Positions 51,529-60,056 are shown, counted from the stretch's first letter. The stretch is DNA of 64,000 nucleotides from Blautia_A aquisgranensis (GCF_040096615.1 NZ_JBBMEJ010000017.1:18120-82119), one strand, 5' to 3'. Program-made: numbers and translations. Notes: a model not told the origin generated them from the letters alone.

Positions 51529-52302
51529 TCACTTTCTGATAAATGGCAGTTCCGGCATACAGTCACGCTCGGCGATGTGTGCCAGCATTTCGGCGAACTC
51601 CTTTGAATCGCGTATCTGATATTGCATATGCTCGTATCCCTCAAACACGGGATAATGGCCGCAGGGATAGGCTTCCATCACTGCCTGACGGTATTTGAAA
51701 TGATCTTCTATGCTGCCAAACTCGAAATAGATATGCCTTTGCAGTTCTTCGGGAAGGGACGGAAAGGGTTTATCCTCCAGGCTGTCCGAAATCTGCCGCC
51801 GCAAATTTGTATAGGTCAGATTTTCCCCTGCGGCGATAAAATACGGCTTTATGGAATCGTCGTCACACCACAGAATCTTTTTCAGTGTGCCGCCCTTCGA
51901 CCAGTACAGGCTCTTGATAGCGAAATACAGAAACGGTATCATAATGCGGCGCATACCTTTTCCGATTTGCGCAAATTGCCCGCCATCAAAGAAAACGTGC
52001 CCAACGGGCAGCTTCGTGTTTGTCAAAAATGCCATGGCAAGGTCTGCACCGATGGAAGAAGCGACCACCATCGCCAGCCGCTCCACGCCCTGTCGATGCA
52101 GAAAGCCCTCCACCTGCCGTATTTCGTCCAGCTTGCTGACATATTTCTGCCCTTTGCAGTAAACGGTGGAGGTAGGCAGAATACAGAAATACCTATCCTG
52201 TAAGTAGTTCGCAACCGGTTCGCTGCTTTCTCCCGTCACGCCCATAGCGTGAAAGAACAGCACGGCAGGATTCCTCCTGTCGCCATATGTTTGAAACAGC
52301 AT
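51529..52302 (-). CDS. alpha/beta hydrolase, second of the operon
   Basis: 257 residues. The strand VLFFHAMGVTGES (oxyanion region) and VVASSIGADLAMAF (nucleophile elbow, Ser flanked by Ser/Ile/Gly rather than the common GxSxG) are visible, with a late His in GYEHMQYQ. It acts presumably on an ester or thioester; substrate unknown. TGAGGTGA precedes the ATG at 52302. Confidence 0.82.
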   Translation of the reverse strand: MLFQTYGDRRNPAVLFFHAMGVTGESSEPVANYLQDRYFCILPTSTVYCKGQKYVSKLDEIRQVEGFLHRQGVERLAMVVASSIGADLAMAFLTNTKLPVGHVFFDGGQFAQIGKGMRRIMIPFLYFAIKSLYWSKGGTLKKILWCDDDSIKPYFIAAGENLTYTNLRRQISDSLEDKPFPSLPEELQRHIYFEFGSIEDHFKYRQAVMEAYPCGHYPVFEGYEHMQYQIRDSKEFAEMLAHIAERDCMPELPFIRK

Positions 52303-52312
52303 TTCTATCACC

Positions 52313-52807
52313 TCATATTTTCATAAAAAGCATCATAATCGCCGCCAGTGCTGCCGAAATGACTGCCATACCAATTGTGCCGAACAGCCACTTTTTGCCC
52401 TTATCCTTGGCTGTAATGTAGGGTTTCAGGTCTTCCGTTCCTGGAATTTCCCATGCGTTCGTATGTCCTACCCAATAGCCGTCAACCCAAAATCGGTCTA
52501 TGAGATTCATAACGGACAGTATGACCAGCAGCTGCCAAAAGCCCTGAACGAAGCCCTTTGCGCCGTTGAGCGCATAGACGCAGACCAGCACATAGGCGAT
52601 GTAGCCGGGGACGCAGACAGCTTTGAAAATCAAAGCATTTCGCTTGATTTTCGCGTGTGTTGTAAGTCCCAGCGTTACGCACCGCTCCTGCACCTCCTGG
52701 CTGTAAAGATGCACCATGCCCACCGCGCCCTTGCGGATACCGATGGCGCAAACCAAAATGAGCAGAACGCCCAGCCCGATGCCTTCCAAAATCACCTGTA
52801 AAAGCAT
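52313..52807 (-). CDS. small integral membrane protein
   Basis: 164 residues with four predicted helices (about 5-25, 60-80, 87-105 and 140-162) and a conserved-looking loop RFWVDGYWVGHTNAWEIPG between helices 3 and 4. No family recognised. It starts at the stop of the upstream gene (one-base overlap), so it is tightly coupled to the ATC-hydrolase-like protein. Confidence 0.75.
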   Translation of the reverse strand: MLLQVILEGIGLGVLLILVCAIGIRKGAVGMVHLYSQEVQERCVTLGLTTHAKIKRNALIFKAVCVPGYIAYVLVCVYALNGAKGFVQGFWQLLVILSVMNLIDRFWVDGYWVGHTNAWEIPGTEDLKPYITAKDKGKKWLFGTIGMAVISAALAAIMMLFMKI

Positions 52808-53508
52808 TACCGATTCCTCCTGAAGCCCGCCTCATCCCGGTATTCGGGATGTCCCTTCAAGTACGGGTTTTTATCGCCGCAGATGGTGTAGTCGCATCGG
52901 CAGCCGTCCACGCAGGTGGTCGTCCGCACCAGCTTGGCATGGAGCAGTTCCATGGACGCATAGTCCACATTGCACAGGGCGGGCATAATATCCATAAGGC
53001 CGTGCCGGATGGCAAACTCCGCCGCCGGACACGCCGTAAATTCATAATAAATAGGCTTGTCGGTCTCATAAGGCGCAACCGACATCTCGTAATCGTGCCA
53101 TTTGTCGCAGCCGCTTTTCGCACGAACAAACGCCTTGTACATCAGCTTCCTCCAGAACGGCTTGTTGCAGTCCACGAATTTCAGCTTGCGGAAGGTCGGC
53201 AGGATCAGATTTTCCTCCATCTCTTCAATTTCACGGAATGAAGTAGCGGCTTTGCAGACCACATAATAGCTCAGGATGGCGATGCAGTCGTAGGTGCCGC
53301 CTACGCCGTTGTGGAAGTTCTTTTTGCCGCCCAAGTCGGTGCGCCAGTCGGAGAGAAAGACCGCGTACTGCCGCTGCACCTTTTCCCATACTGTCTCCCG
53401 CTCTGCTTCCGGATAGTGCAGGGCGATTTTCGCCAGGATTTCTTTCTTGCAAGGCTTTGAATACAGCACATGGCTTTTGCGGTCAAACAGAAGCTCGTTG
53501 TCCTTCAT
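52807..53508 (-). CDS. L-2-amino-thiazoline-4-carboxylate hydrolase-like protein
   Basis: 233 residues. The blocks NGVGGTYDCIAILSYY, YEFTACPAAEFAIRHGLMD and CNVDYASMELLHAKLVRTTTC match the ATC-hydrolase family (PF14196 as I recall it), named after the Pseudomonas enzyme that opens a thiazoline ring to give N-carbamoyl- or S-carbamoyl-cysteine. Most members are untested. Many Cys residues near the end (CVDGCRCDYTIC) could bind metal. It lies between methyltransferase and membrane-protein genes. Confidence 0.8.
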   Translation of the reverse strand: MKDNELLFDRKSHVLYSKPCKKEILAKIALHYPEAERETVWEKVQRQYAVFLSDWRTDLGGKKNFHNGVGGTYDCIAILSYYVVCKAATSFREIEEMEENLILPTFRKLKFVDCNKPFWRKLMYKAFVRAKSGCDKWHDYEMSVAPYETDKPIYYEFTACPAAEFAIRHGLMDIMPALCNVDYASMELLHAKLVRTTTCVDGCRCDYTICGDKNPYLKGHPEYRDEAGFRRNR

Positions 53509-53559
53509 CTAATTGCCTCCCTCCTTGTTCTTTCTTGCGTGCATGAGACCATCTCAGAT

Positions 53560-54243
53560 TTAACCCGCTTTTCGGCAGACAAACCATGCCATGCTTTTCA
53601 GGTTTCCCATGTCCACATCCGTATACATTCCATCTAGCCGTGCTTTCAGACTGGAAACCGTCTCATAGGGCGGCGTGAAAAACCCTATCTTTTTATAAAC
53701 ATGCCGGACAAACCAATCCGTCCGCTTATGCTCGCCCTTCACATAAAAGCAGCCGCAGAATGTCCCGCCGGGTCTCAAGACCCGAAAAACCTCCCGATAA
53801 GCGGCCTCCTTGTCCGGAAAAGCGTGAAAGCCGTTCAACGACAAAACGATGTCGAAGGTGTCGTCTGCATAGGAGAGTGCTCCCACATCTCCCTGCCGGA
53901 AGGTTACATTTTTCAGGTGCAGGCGGTCAGCCTTTTCCCGTGCCTGCCTCATCATATCGGGCGAATAATCGAGACAGGTAATGTCCGCCTCCGGCATAGT
54001 CTGATAAACCGGCATGGTCAAAATCCCTGTTCCCACCGGCACTTCCAGCAGTTTGCCGGAGAAATGCTCCGGAATACCGGACATTGCCTTTTCCAGATAG
54101 GCGTCGTTTTCCACCTTGTTCATTGCCCACACCAAGCGGCACACCGCTTTCCCGCTCAGAGTAGAGCAGGTGATCATGCCATCATAAAAACTGTTTCCAC
54201 CCGTCATTCGGTACGCACCGCGAATGGCTTCTTTTCGTTCCAT
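53560..54243 (-). CDS. class I SAM methyltransferase (operon gene 4)
   Basis: 227 residues. LLEVPVGTGILTMPVY is SAM motif I, TCLDYSPDMMRQA motif II and FDIVLSLNGFHAFPDKEAA motif IV, with LRPGGTFCGCFYVKG after it. It belongs to the Methyltransf_11 class; acceptor unknown. GGAGG lies seven bases before the ATG at 54243. Confidence 0.87.
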   Translation of the reverse strand: MERKEAIRGAYRMTGGNSFYDGMITCSTLSGKAVCRLVWAMNKVENDAYLEKAMSGIPEHFSGKLLEVPVGTGILTMPVYQTMPEADITCLDYSPDMMRQAREKADRLHLKNVTFRQGDVGALSYADDTFDIVLSLNGFHAFPDKEAAYREVFRVLRPGGTFCGCFYVKGEHKRTDWFVRHVYKKIGFFTPPYETVSSLKARLDGMYTDVDMGNLKSMAWFVCRKAG

Positions 54244-54287
54244 GGTTCTTCCTCCGTGTTTCAATCATCACACGACCGTTTCCAATC

Positions 54288-55193
54288 TCATTTTTTCAAA
54301 ATGTCCACGATTTTAGCAAAGTCCTCCTTTGCCTCTTTGAAGATCGGCAGCATACAGTAGCAATGCACCATCTTCGGGCGGGCGGACACCGTATAGAGGA
54401 CATTTGCCCGTTTGCAGGCTTCCTCAAAGTCCGGCAATGCGCCGTAGAGCACCTCGTCGGCAGAATAGAAGAAGTGGATATCACCCACGCCGGTAAAATC
54501 TCCCCGGGAGCCGGAGAGCATATAGTCCGGCACATTCTCGCAACCATGCCGCATGAATTTTTCCACCGTCACCATAAAGGCATAGTCGATGGAAACATCT
54601 CTTTCGTTCAATGCCTTCATCCGCGATTTTTCGCCATCGTTCCACGGCACTTCGCCGGGAGATACGGCGACGATATGCCGTGGCTGCGGCAGCGGCTCAG
54701 GCTGCGCGTTGTTGTGCGCCGCGATCCCCAGGGCCAGCGCACCGCCAGAGGAAAAACCACAGGTGCTGACATTTCCGCCGCCATACAAGCCGACCATTCT
54801 GCGGTAACATTCGTACACCATCGCATAGGTCTCGGTAATACAATGTTCCATGCAGAGCGGGTAAAACGGAAACCACACATCACAGCCGGTCTCGCGGCAG
54901 AGCTTGCGCATCACAGGCAGGTCGCCCTTATCGGGGCCGATCACCATGCCACCGCCAAAGAAATAGAGAATCGCGCGCTCGGACGGCTTCGGATGCTCTC
55001 GCACGATCAGGCAGGGAAAGCCGTTTACCGCGATCGTTTCATAATATGCCTTGCGGTCGGTGGGCGTAAAAACGCCACGATGCCGGTTCTGCTTTTCAAT
55101 TTCCTTTCGCAGTGCATCCTCCGGCAAGGCGAACGCCTTTTTCGCGCCGGAGAGCTTGTATACGCTGCGTAAGATAGATGCAAAGATACTCAT
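54288..55193 (-). CDS. alpha/beta hydrolase of the hormone-sensitive-lipase type
   Basis: 301 residues. FFGGGMVIG replaces the HGGG oxyanion motif of this family, CGFSSGGALALGIA is the nucleophile elbow (GxSxG), SADEV carries the catalytic Asp and KMVHCY the His. It is a likely esterase or acyl transferase acting on a small molecule. It is the third gene of the operon. Confidence 0.85.
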   Translation of the reverse strand: MSIFASILRSVYKLSGAKKAFALPEDALRKEIEKQNRHRGVFTPTDRKAYYETIAVNGFPCLIVREHPKPSERAILYFFGGGMVIGPDKGDLPVMRKLCRETGCDVWFPFYPLCMEHCITETYAMVYECYRRMVGLYGGGNVSTCGFSSGGALALGIAAHNNAQPEPLPQPRHIVAVSPGEVPWNDGEKSRMKALNERDVSIDYAFMVTVEKFMRHGCENVPDYMLSGSRGDFTGVGDIHFFYSADEVLYGALPDFEEACKRANVLYTVSARPKMVHCYCMLPIFKEAKEDFAKIVDILKK

Positions 55194-55205
55194 GATTTAG
55201 CCCCC

Positions 55206-55811
55206 TCATTTCCGCGCCGTGATGCAGAGCCAACTTTTCTTTTTGTGTATCTGCACATCGTGAAAGCCTGCCTGCTCCAGATACGCCTTTAATTCAATAT
55301 CTTTGTAGATGGTCATGCCGCCGATGATCTCCGTCCACTTCTTGTCCTTGTCTGTATCGCCGTTGCTTTCGTTGCAGATGAGTAATGTCCCGCCGGGCTT
55401 CAGCACCCGGTAAACCTCCCGGAAGCACTGCGGCAGATCGGGCCAGAAATAGACGGTTTCAAAGGCCGTTACCGCATCGAACCAGTCGCCTGCAAAGATC
55501 ATATCCGCCACGCTGCCTTGTAGGACGGTGCAGCGACCCTCCGCTATGGCGGCCTCGTTGACCTTTTTGGATTTCTCCACACTGACGGGGGAATAGTCAA
55601 TGCCCTTGACAATACCCTCCGGGCATTTTTTCAGAAGTCTCTTGATGTTCGCCCCTCCGCCGCAGCCGCAGTCCAGCACCTTGGCGTCCGGCGCGGCATT
55701 CAGAAATTGAAGCCCCCACCGTGCCACGGGGCTGTGACCGAGATTCATCATGACGACCATGAGCTTTCCGCCAAGCCCCACGGGGTTGCGGGTGTTTTCA
55801 AAAAATGACAT
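55206..55811 (-). CDS. class I SAM methyltransferase (operon gene 2)
   Basis: 201 residues. AKVLDCGCGGGANIKRLL (motif I), KGIDYSPVSVEKS (motif II) and WFDAVTAFETVYFWPDLPQ (motif IV) are visible. It resembles Methyltransf_11/25 enzymes acting on small molecules. It is separated by one base from the first methyltransferase gene, so the two are co-translated. Confidence 0.87.
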   Translation of the reverse strand: MSFFENTRNPVGLGGKLMVVMMNLGHSPVARWGLQFLNAAPDAKVLDCGCGGGANIKRLLKKCPEGIVKGIDYSPVSVEKSKKVNEAAIAEGRCTVLQGSVADMIFAGDWFDAVTAFETVYFWPDLPQCFREVYRVLKPGGTLLICNESNGDTDKDKKWTEIIGGMTIYKDIELKAYLEQAGFHDVQIHKKKSWLCITARK

Positions 55812-55812
55812 A

Positions 55813-56427
55813 TCACACCTCCGATTTCACACATTCGGTATAAGTTAATGGAAAGGATGCTTTCAGCACGACGCTTTTCCGCACCGTCCAGCCGTTTTGC
55901 CGCAGGAAGTGCAGGTATTCCTCGCTCGTCCACTTGCTGTGGAGCGGAAAGCCCGCCAGCTTCATAAAAAACGCTCTCACCCTGCCGGAAAAAGAGTTTC
56001 CCGCATGAGTGAAGGTGGGCGCGATGAGCACGCCGTCCTCTTTCAGCACCCGATGAATCTCGGCAAGGGCTTTCTCCGGCTGCGGCACGATGTGCAGTGC
56101 GTTGGACACGATCACCACATCAAAGGACTTGTCCGCATAGGGCAGGCAGAACATATCCTGCACGGAAAAGTGCAGCTTTGCAGATTGATTATCCCGCTTC
56201 GCCTCGGCAATCATCTCCGGGGAGGCGTCCGTCGCCTCGATGTGTGCCGCCGCGTTCACGATGTGTTTTGCGATCAATCCCGTGCCGGTAGCAAGCTCCA
56301 GCACCGTCTTGGCTTTTACAACCGGCCGGATCAGCGCATACATCTTTTCATACGCCGCCCGATCCTTTCGCATAAAGCGGTCGTAACGATCGGCATTTTT
56401 GTCCCAGAAGTTCTTGTGTTTTCGCAT
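55813..56427 (-). CDS. class I SAM methyltransferase (operon gene 1)
   Basis: 204 residues from the ATG at 56427, ten bases after GGAGG. Features: FWDKNADRYDRFMRKD at the start, VLELATGTGLIAKHIV (motif I), EATDASPEMIAEA (motif II) and SFDVVIVSNALHIVPQPEKAL (motif IV), the last resembling the UbiE/Coq5 group. First gene of the operon, directly behind the two GTTAG palindromes. Confidence 0.87.
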   Translation of the reverse strand: MRKHKNFWDKNADRYDRFMRKDRAAYEKMYALIRPVVKAKTVLELATGTGLIAKHIVNAAAHIEATDASPEMIAEAKRDNQSAKLHFSVQDMFCLPYADKSFDVVIVSNALHIVPQPEKALAEIHRVLKEDGVLIAPTFTHAGNSFSGRVRAFFMKLAGFPLHSKWTSEEYLHFLRQNGWTVRKSVVLKASFPLTYTECVKSEV

Positions 56428-56446
56428 CGCTGTCATCCCTCCAGTC

Positions 56447-56498
56447 GTTAGATGCACCTAACCTATGTGTACACGTCTTTCGGTTAGATGTAGCTAAC
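56447..56498. promoter_or_regulatory. two DtxR-like palindromes before the methyltransferase operon
   Basis: GTTAGATGCACCTAAC (56447-56462) and GTTAGATGTAGCTAAC (56483-56498) are 36 bases apart, in the same orientation. TTAG/CTAA arms are the core of DtxR/IdeR-family boxes. An 8-base palindrome GTGTACAC lies between them (about 56467-56474). A DtxR-type regulator gene is 1.5 kb away. The first box lies only 20 bases before the first gene, so binding would repress. Confidence 0.55.
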
Positions 56499-56510
56499 TA
56501 TCGTGTCTTG

Positions 56511-56531
56511 GAAAAGCCGCATCTCTGCGGC
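56511..56531 (-). terminator. terminator after the TetR gene
   Basis: GCCGCAGAGATGCGGC folds into a six-base stem with a four-base loop and is followed by TTTT on the minus strand, eight bases after the TetR stop. Confidence 0.7.
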
Positions 56532-56538
56532 CTTCCGC

Positions 56539-57117
56539 TTATTTAAATAACTCCCTGCAAGCGCCGTACACTAACGTTTCCAGCACCTGCGGGTACAGTC
56601 CTCCTATTTGCTCCTTGTGTGAGACGGTCAGAATCAGTCCGCGCACTGTGGCGGCAGCCAAGGGTGCACCGTGTTTTGGCACAAGGTCGTGCTTCTCCAA
56701 CAGCTGACGGATGTGCGTCTCGCCGTCGTGGTAATGGATGCTTTTCACATCCTCCGGCAGCCTTTCCAAAAGCAGCTTCGCATCGTTTTCGATGAAAATC
56801 ATATCACCGGTATCGGACAGCCGCTGACAAACGGCAAGAACAGCCTTTGCCGCACGTTCCGACGGCGGCAAGCCGTCAGATTCACGCAGCGCGCGGTCAG
56901 CCACTCCGTAAAGCTCGGAGTGAATGTTCTCCAAAACCGCGAAGAAAAGCATTTCCTTGGATTCGTAGAATTTATAGAACGAGCCCTTCGCAATGCCGAC
57001 CGCCTTCGTCAGCTGATCCACGGAGGTTTTTTTCATCCCCAGCGTGACGGCGCAGCGCCTCGTTTCCTTCAGCAACGCCTTGCGGAGCTGCTCAGTCTCG
57101 TAATCGGTAAAAGCCAA
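56539..57117 (-). CDS. TetR-family transcriptional regulator
   Basis: About 192 residues. The N-terminal helix-turn-helix is TLGMKKTSVDQLTKAVGIAKGSFYKFYESKEMLFF, as in TetR/AcrR proteins; the C-terminal ligand domain has no recognisable subfamily. The frame extends to 57219, but the promoter -10 lies at 57163-57168, so a start before about 57156 is impossible. The TTG at 57117 has AGGGGGG eight bases upstream and gives a normal N-terminus. It lies upstream of the methyltransferase operon on the same strand with a terminator between. Confidence 0.85.
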   Translation of the reverse strand: MAFTDYETEQLRKALLKETRRCAVTLGMKKTSVDQLTKAVGIAKGSFYKFYESKEMLFFAVLENIHSELYGVADRALRESDGLPPSERAAKAVLAVCQRLSDTGDMIFIENDAKLLLERLPEDVKSIHYHDGETHIRQLLEKHDLVPKHGAPLAAATVRGLILTVSHKEQIGGLYPQVLETLVYGACRELFK

Positions 57118-57136
57118 TCCCACGTCCCCCCTAAAC

Positions 57137-57191
57137 ATGACCACTTTGGTTCTTTTGGTCATATTATACCGTGCTTCTTTCTGGTTTGCAA
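57137..57191 (-). promoter_or_regulatory. TetR gene promoter with overlapping inverted repeat
   Basis: TTGCAA (57191-57186), a 17-base spacer and TATAAT (57168-57163). ATGACCA (57137-57143) and TGGTCAT (57156-57162) form a 7-base inverted repeat that begins at the -10 and covers the start point, the usual place for autorepression by a TetR protein. Confidence 0.65.
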
Positions 57192-57302
57192 GAGGTGCTG
57201 AGAAAAAAACGCTAATCAAAAGGAGTGCAGTGTTTCAGAAAGAGACGCTGGAATTCCAGTAACCGGTAATCGCTGTTGCCGCGGTAAAAGAAACTATATC
57301 GT

Positions 57303-57355
57303 AAAAGGGCATCAGAGCGAAGCATTCAAATGCTGCGTTCTGATACCCTTTTTGT
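57303..57355. terminator. strong hairpin in the gene-poor stretch
   Basis: AAAGGGCATCAGAGCG pairs with CGTTCTGATACCCTTT around an inner CATT/ATG part; T-rich flanks exist on both strands. A second hairpin, AGACGG to CCGTCT, lies at 57485-57514. The stretch 57192-57536 otherwise holds nothing I can recognise. Confidence 0.65.
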
Positions 57356-57536
57356 TTCATATTGCACGGATGGATTGATTACAAAAAAAAGCAGGAATTA
57401 ACACAACATGAACGACATATGATATCTGCAATAATCTTCCTGTGGAACGATCTGCACAACGCTCGACGACATGGCCCATGTATAGAGACGGCGACTCGTA
57501 TGAGCCACCGTCTTTATACATGATTACCGCTCAGGG

Positions 57537-57722
57537 TCATTCCAGTTCTTTGCAGACTTCTTCCAAAAACCTCATGCTGTAAGAAATCCTCTGCATATCA
57601 AAACCGTAAAAGCGAAGGTCTTCGCCTTCCAATGCACTTTCATTGTACTGGCGCATATAGGAGATAAGTTCTGCCATCTCTTCCGTTCTATAAATGGAAA
57701 ATCCAATCGCTGCGGCTGCTTC
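57537..57722 (-). pseudogene. remnant of a mobile-element gene
   Basis: A short open frame reads EEMAELISYMRQYNE, LRFYGFDMQRISYS and ends FLEEVCKELE with TGA at 57537. It is closed upstream by TAG near 57725 and has no good start apart from an internal ATG at 57677 (46 residues). It looks like the end of a larger element gene. A 20-codon frame MSNIKAAVPYTLDKGVTTTR (57814-57752, TTG start) lies just upstream and may be another fragment. The rest up to 57922 is GC-rich with a CCCCGTCTTGCGGGG hairpin. Confidence 0.45.
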
Positions 57723-57922
57723 CTATGCTGTCCCCTCCTAAAGCCGCCGTGTCAGCGTGTAGTCGTCACTCCTTTGTCGAGGGTATAAGGAACGGCGGCC
57801 TTGATGTTACTCAAAACCGCCGCAGTCCTTGAAAATCCATTATGGGCGCACGAAGCTGCCTGCCCTGTAACGGTTTTTTTCTTTCCCCGTCTTGCGGGGC
57901 AGGATCGCTTGTCTTATTTGGT

Positions 57923-58294
57923 TTAGGTTTGTTCCTGTTCGGCTGCCTCTTTCAGCCGTGAAAAGCTCTCATCGCTGATGATGTGTTCAATCCGGCAGGC
58001 GTCAGTCTCCGCAGTCCTGGGGTCAACGCCTGCGGTGATAAGCTGCTCGGTAAAGAAGCAGTGTCGCTCGAAGATTTTTTCGGCAACCTCGCGGCCTACA
58101 TCGGTCAGATGGAGAAAGTGATCTTCGTCCATAGTGAGAAAGCCGCCGTCCCGCAAGGTAGCCACTGCATGGCACACGCTGGGTTTTGACACCTCCATAT
58201 GCCGGGCTACATCTACGGAGCGCACCATACCGAGTTTCTTTTGGAGAACAAGGATGGTTTCCAGGTAGTCCTCCCCGGACGCATGAAGTTTCAT
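57923..58294 (-). CDS. DtxR/MntR-family metal-dependent regulator
   Basis: 123 residues. The winged helix-turn-helix (YLETILVLQKKLGMVRSVDVA, then VSKPSVCHAVATLRDGGF) and the helical metal/dimerisation domain with Glu and His (REVAEKIFERHCFFTEQLI, DACRIEHIISDE) match short DtxR proteins without the SH3 domain, like MntR. The last gene of the transporter operon, 11 bases after the ABC gene. It presumably senses Fe or Mn. Confidence 0.87.
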   Translation of the reverse strand: MKLHASGEDYLETILVLQKKLGMVRSVDVARHMEVSKPSVCHAVATLRDGGFLTMDEDHFLHLTDVGREVAEKIFERHCFFTEQLITAGVDPRTAETDACRIEHIISDESFSRLKEAAEQEQT

Positions 58295-58305
58295 CTGAAC
58301 CTCCT

Positions 58306-60042
58306 TTACTGAGCCAGCTTCCAGCCGATGGCCTCCTGTCTGGCCGATACAAAATCGGCATACAGGCCCTTTTGCTGGATCAGCTCCGCATGAGTGCCGC
58401 GCTGGACGATATGAGCGTTGTCCAGTACAAGGATCTGATCGGCGTTGCGGACGGTTTTCAGCCGGTGGGCAATCATGATGATGGTCTTGTCATGGGTCAA
58501 TGCCTCGATAGCTCGCTGCAATTCATCCTCATTCTCTGGGTCAACGCTGCTTGTTGCCTCGTCCAAAATGATGATAGGTGCGTCCTTCAGCATGGCGCGG
58601 GCGATAGAAATCCGCTGTTTCTCGCCTCCGGACAAAGTGCCGCCGCCCTCGCCAATCACGGTGTCATAGCCATCCGGTAGGGCAGAAATAAAGTCATGAC
58701 AGCAAGCCTTTTTCGCCGCTTCAACCACCTGCTCATGGGTGGCGTCTGGGCAGCCAAACTTGATATTGTTCTCAATCGTATCTGCAAAGAGGTATACGCT
58801 CTGGAACACCATCGAGATATTCTTCATCAGGCTGTCCAGCTTGAAATCCCGTATATCCGTACCGCCAATGGTAATCTTCCCAGCGTTCACATCCCAAAAA
58901 CGGGCAATCAGGTTGCACATCGTTGTCTTACCTGCCCCGGAAGGGCCGACAATGGCCGTAGTTGTTTTTTCGGGAATGGTGAAGCTGACCTGATCCAATA
59001 TCTTGCGGTCAGCGTAGGAAAAATCCACCTTGTCAAACACGATCTCGCTGGACTTCGGCGTAATGTCAGCGCCTTTTTCGTCCATCGCCGGCGTGTCATC
59101 AATAGAGTTTGCCGTATCCATCGAGGCCGCCAGCATTTGCAGCAGAGAGGCCATATTCCCGGCGTTCTCCAAATCGTTGAACACCATGAAAGAAGCAATC
59201 ACCAAAATCAGGCCGTAGGCCAGCGGCAAGGAGCCGTCCAGCCAGAACCAGACTGAGGCCAAAAGTAGCAGGGCGCTGAACACCCGAATAACGGCCTGTT
59301 TGATAGCGTCATAGGGAACGCTGGCCTTTGTCAATTTCAGGTTATCCCGGCAGCTCGCCTTAATTGCACTGCCGATAGACTGCGTGCTGTCCCGTTCCAG
59401 TCCAAATGCTTTGACAATCCCCATACCCTGAATGTACTCCAATACGGACTCCACAAGGGACTCCTGTGTGTGCTGGCGTACCCCGCTGAGCGCGGCAGAT
59501 TTGCGAAGCGCCAGTTCCGCCGCCGCAAGGTAAATCAGGACACCGGCAGCGGCTACAAGCCCAATCCGCCAGTCGAATATCAGCAGGACGATGACAAGGG
59601 CAACCGAGTTAAAAAATCCGCCCAGCACCGACACCAGGACACGGGCTGCCGAGTTCTCCACATCGCCCAAAGTCGTTGTGACAATGGCGGTAATGTTCCC
59701 GATACTATTCTTGTTGAAGTATCCCATCGGGATATAGCGCAGCCGATCTCCGATGTGGATACGCTTTTCCGCTACCATGCAATAGCCGGTTTCTGTCTGC
59801 TCCATCGTGGAGAAATAGGTCGTAATGATACGCCCAAGAAGGGAAACGGCCATAATCCCCAGCGAAAGCCAGATAAACTTTCCGTTCCGGTCGTCAGATA
59901 CCAGCGCGCCGATCACCACAAAGAGGGCGGCAAACTGCATGGCTGAAAACAGCCCGGACAGGAATGAAAATAACAGGGATTTTTTCAGAAGTCCCTTTTT
60001 ACTGCCTGCAAAAGCAAAAATTTTTTTCAATGTTCCATACAT
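58306..60042 (-). CDS. ABC half-transporter, membrane plus ATPase domain (second of pair)
   Basis: 578 residues from the ATG at 60042 (GGGGGTG before it). Six membrane helices (about 20-300), then the ATPase with Walker A GPSGAGKTTMCNL, LSGGEKQRISIARAML and Walker B ILDEATSSVDP. It pairs with the adjacent half-transporter. Such pairs next to ECF genes and metal regulators resemble the YbtPQ/IrtAB siderophore importers, which have an exporter fold; direction cannot be read from sequence. Confidence 0.88.
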   Translation of the reverse strand: MYGTLKKIFAFAGSKKGLLKKSLLFSFLSGLFSAMQFAALFVVIGALVSDDRNGKFIWLSLGIMAVSLLGRIITTYFSTMEQTETGYCMVAEKRIHIGDRLRYIPMGYFNKNSIGNITAIVTTTLGDVENSAARVLVSVLGGFFNSVALVIVLLIFDWRIGLVAAAGVLIYLAAAELALRKSAALSGVRQHTQESLVESVLEYIQGMGIVKAFGLERDSTQSIGSAIKASCRDNLKLTKASVPYDAIKQAVIRVFSALLLLASVWFWLDGSLPLAYGLILVIASFMVFNDLENAGNMASLLQMLAASMDTANSIDDTPAMDEKGADITPKSSEIVFDKVDFSYADRKILDQVSFTIPEKTTTAIVGPSGAGKTTMCNLIARFWDVNAGKITIGGTDIRDFKLDSLMKNISMVFQSVYLFADTIENNIKFGCPDATHEQVVEAAKKACCHDFISALPDGYDTVIGEGGGTLSGGEKQRISIARAMLKDAPIIILDEATSSVDPENEDELQRAIEALTHDKTIIMIAHRLKTVRNADQILVLDNAHIVQRGTHAELIQQKGLYADFVSARQEAIGWKLAQ

Positions 60043-60056
60043 CTGACAACACCCCC

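Noticed and set aside
51622..56451. Many long plus-strand frames in the GC-rich methyltransferase operon
   Set aside because: High GC lowers stop-codon frequency on the other strand; the minus-strand frames have ribosome sites, overlaps and family motifs.
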